Of a DNA stretch of 64,000 nt, positions 62,929 to 64,000 are shown in pieces. Source of the DNA: Pleurocapsa sp. PCC 7319. GTDB taxonomy: Bacteria; Cyanobacteriota; Cyanobacteriia; Cyanobacteriales; Xenococcaceae. The stretch lies in NCBI RefSeq assembly GCF_000332195.1, contig NZ_KB235922.1, positions 3,507,322 through 3,571,321 of the forward strand, read 5' to 3'. The first letter of the stretch is position 1; each line of letters begins with the position of its first letter. Below the pieces are notes generated by a model. That model searched no databases and was not told where the DNA came from. It saw only the letters and a list, made by a program, of their open reading frames with translations. The position numbers and the translations under genes were made by a program.

Positions 62929-64000
62929 TTACTCATCATAATCCCCACCAGAACCATACTTCCAGGCATCTAGCCAACGATGATAATAATACTGCTGAGT
63001 CGGAGATAAATTTTTGACTACTGGCTGAACTAATTTAGCTGCGCTATAAAAACTACCGTACATTGCCAAATTAAGATAGTGAGCAGTCCAATTGACCAGA
63101 GATTTGATTCCAATCTGCGGTATCAAAGGAACAACTAGCTTAGGATTGACTAGGGGTAGGGTCTTCGCCAGAGGGATAAATTGAATTACATCCTGTAAAA
63201 ATGGTTTGAGGACACTATCTCCTAAACGCTCCATCACTGCAAAGACGCCATTCATTAAATTATTAATTTGTTGTGGATTAACTTGCTTGCCCACCTCAAC
63301 ACTCATAGTTTGCTGAAATAGCCAGGTAACAGATATATTGGGTTGATAAGGTTGCAATATAGCTAAATCTTTACTGTTTAAACTATCTAAGGTTAGAGCT
63401 TCATTGATACCATAAGTCAGACGTTTGAGGTGACGTATCATTGCCCCAAAACCACCAAAGCTAACTGGAGATTGTCCTCCCGCACTATCTCCCACGGGTA
63501 AGATGCGATTAAACGGTAACTTGATCGGACTATTCTTGTAAGCAGGGAAAAAACCAAATAAAAATCGCTGAAATTCTAGCTGTTCTAAGCTAACGTTTTG
63601 ATATTCTGGTAGCAGTCTTAAATATTCCTCCATAAAGTATTCGAGGCTAGGTCTTTCGGGGTTAGCATCTAAGTAGCTAAACATATAGGTTGTACGACCA
63701 TCTCTGGCAGGAAACGCTTCCCAAAAATACTGGCAATAGTTGATGATGGGTGTAAAAGAATAAATTAAATCTCCTGTATTATTTTCAGGAAAGCCCTGGG
63801 CGCAGCTACCAACTACCACACAGACTGCTTCGGGTTTTGCACTTTTTCTTACCTGTTTAATGATTGGTGAAAAGTGACCCATAGCATCAATCAGCAAGCG
63901 AGTTTTAATTGCCTGTTCTCCTGCTTTTAGTATTACTCCATCAGGATGTACTTGGGCGGACTTAAACGCTGTGTTTTCCAGTAATAAACCACCAGCTTGA
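62929..64000 (-). CDS. cruP: CruP/CruA-like lycopene cyclase family flavoprotein (5' part outside window)
   Basis: The frame is open to the window end; the ATG at 63897 is internal. About 357 codons of the C-terminal part are visible. Blocks VVGSCAQGFPENNTGDLIYS, FWEAFPARDGRTTYMFSYLD and SPVSFGGFGAMIRHLKRLTY match what I know of the CruA/CruP FAD-dependent cyclase family, as do FLQDVIQFIPLAKTLPL and the C-terminal hydrophobic helices. CruA/CruP act in carotenoid metabolism; cyanobacterial CruP has been linked to limiting carotenoid epoxidation. CruA and CruP are close, and the missing N-terminus would help decide, so the symbol is tentative. Bases 62713-62928 show no other feature. Confidence 0.65.
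   Translation of the reverse strand, partial: QAGGLLLENTAFKSAQVHPDGVILKAGEQAIKTRLLIDAMGHFSPIIKQVRKSAKPEAVCVVVGSCAQGFPENNTGDLIYSFTPIINYCQYFWEAFPARDGRTTYMFSYLDANPERPSLEYFMEEYLRLLPEYQNVSLEQLEFQRFLFGFFPAYKNSPIKLPFNRILPVGDSAGGQSPVSFGGFGAMIRHLKRLTYGINEALTLDSLNSKDLAILQPYQPNISVTWLFQQTMSVEVGKQVNPQQINNLMNGVFAVMERLGDSVLKPFLQDVIQFIPLAKTLPLVNPKLVVPLIPQIGIKSLVNWTAHYLNLAMYGSFYSAAKLVQPVVKNLSPTQQYYYHRWLDAWKYGSGGDYDE

Noticed and set aside
1-64000. tRNA, rRNA and complete transposase genes
   Set aside because: I looked through the gaps for cloverleaf-like or transposase-like sequence and found none I could support; a tRNAscan or Infernal run would settle this.

Overview
The window is a chromosomal stretch of a cyanobacterium. 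The signs are frequent HIP1 octamers (GCGATCGC), a cyanobacterial type of terminal oxidase, a CruP-like lycopene cyclase, a trypsin-GUN4 fusion, DUF928, CHASE2 and CHAT proteins, a xisH remnant, and low-GC DNA rich in dispersed short repeats. I cannot name the genus; a large-genome, colonial or pleurocapsalean-like cyanobacterium would fit. I recognise no rRNA, tRNA or CRISPR array.

Layout. Bases 1-25 kb are mostly housekeeping and metabolism: two response regulators, a TRAP binding protein, a HAD phosphatase, an isoprenoid synthase next to an alpha/beta hydrolase, a 2Fe-2S ferredoxin, signal peptidase I, a nucleoside phosphorylase-like gene, a TPR-methyltransferase, lipA, bioF, purF, purL, an ABC exporter, two AI-2E type permeases (the second paired with a DUF389 membrane protein), and a Glu/Ala-repeat membrane protein gene broken by one missing base.

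Bases 25-38 kb are a long leftward run dedicated to export. It holds a double-glycine-leader precursor, a thioredoxin-RTX fusion, a 41-codon ORF that shares its leader region with the precursor gene, a C39-peptidase ABC transporter, an HlyD adaptor, a Rieske protein, a two-partner-secretion exoprotein and a secreted TPR-CHAT protein joined to it by an ATGA overlap. I consider this the most interesting locus. Next to it (38.5-43.4 kb) lie an HTH-NTPase, a DUF928 protein and an NTPase-CHASE2 sensor-like protein.

Bases 43-50 kb hold a zinc-ribbon protein, a 35-aa membrane peptide, rsmB, a TerB-like gene, a Trm1-type tRNA methyltransferase, a secreted CdtB-like nuclease, and a decayed intergenic zone with a xisH remnant and a MITE. 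Bases 51-57 kb carry an alternative respiratory terminal oxidase operon: two DUF2231 genes, a subunit II without CuA ligands, a subunit I with the YSHP motif, an arylsulfotransferase-like gene and subunit III. Bases 57-64 kb carry an unknown gene, a GNAT remnant, a GMC oxidoreductase and a leftward group (trypsin-GUN4, YjbQ, DUF952, Nudix), ending in a cruP-like gene cut by the window edge.

Mobile and repeat DNA is spread throughout: two related MITE-like elements, heptanucleotide arrays (one inside the CHAT gene), and GC-rich interspersed repeats, two of which lie in frame inside coding sequences.
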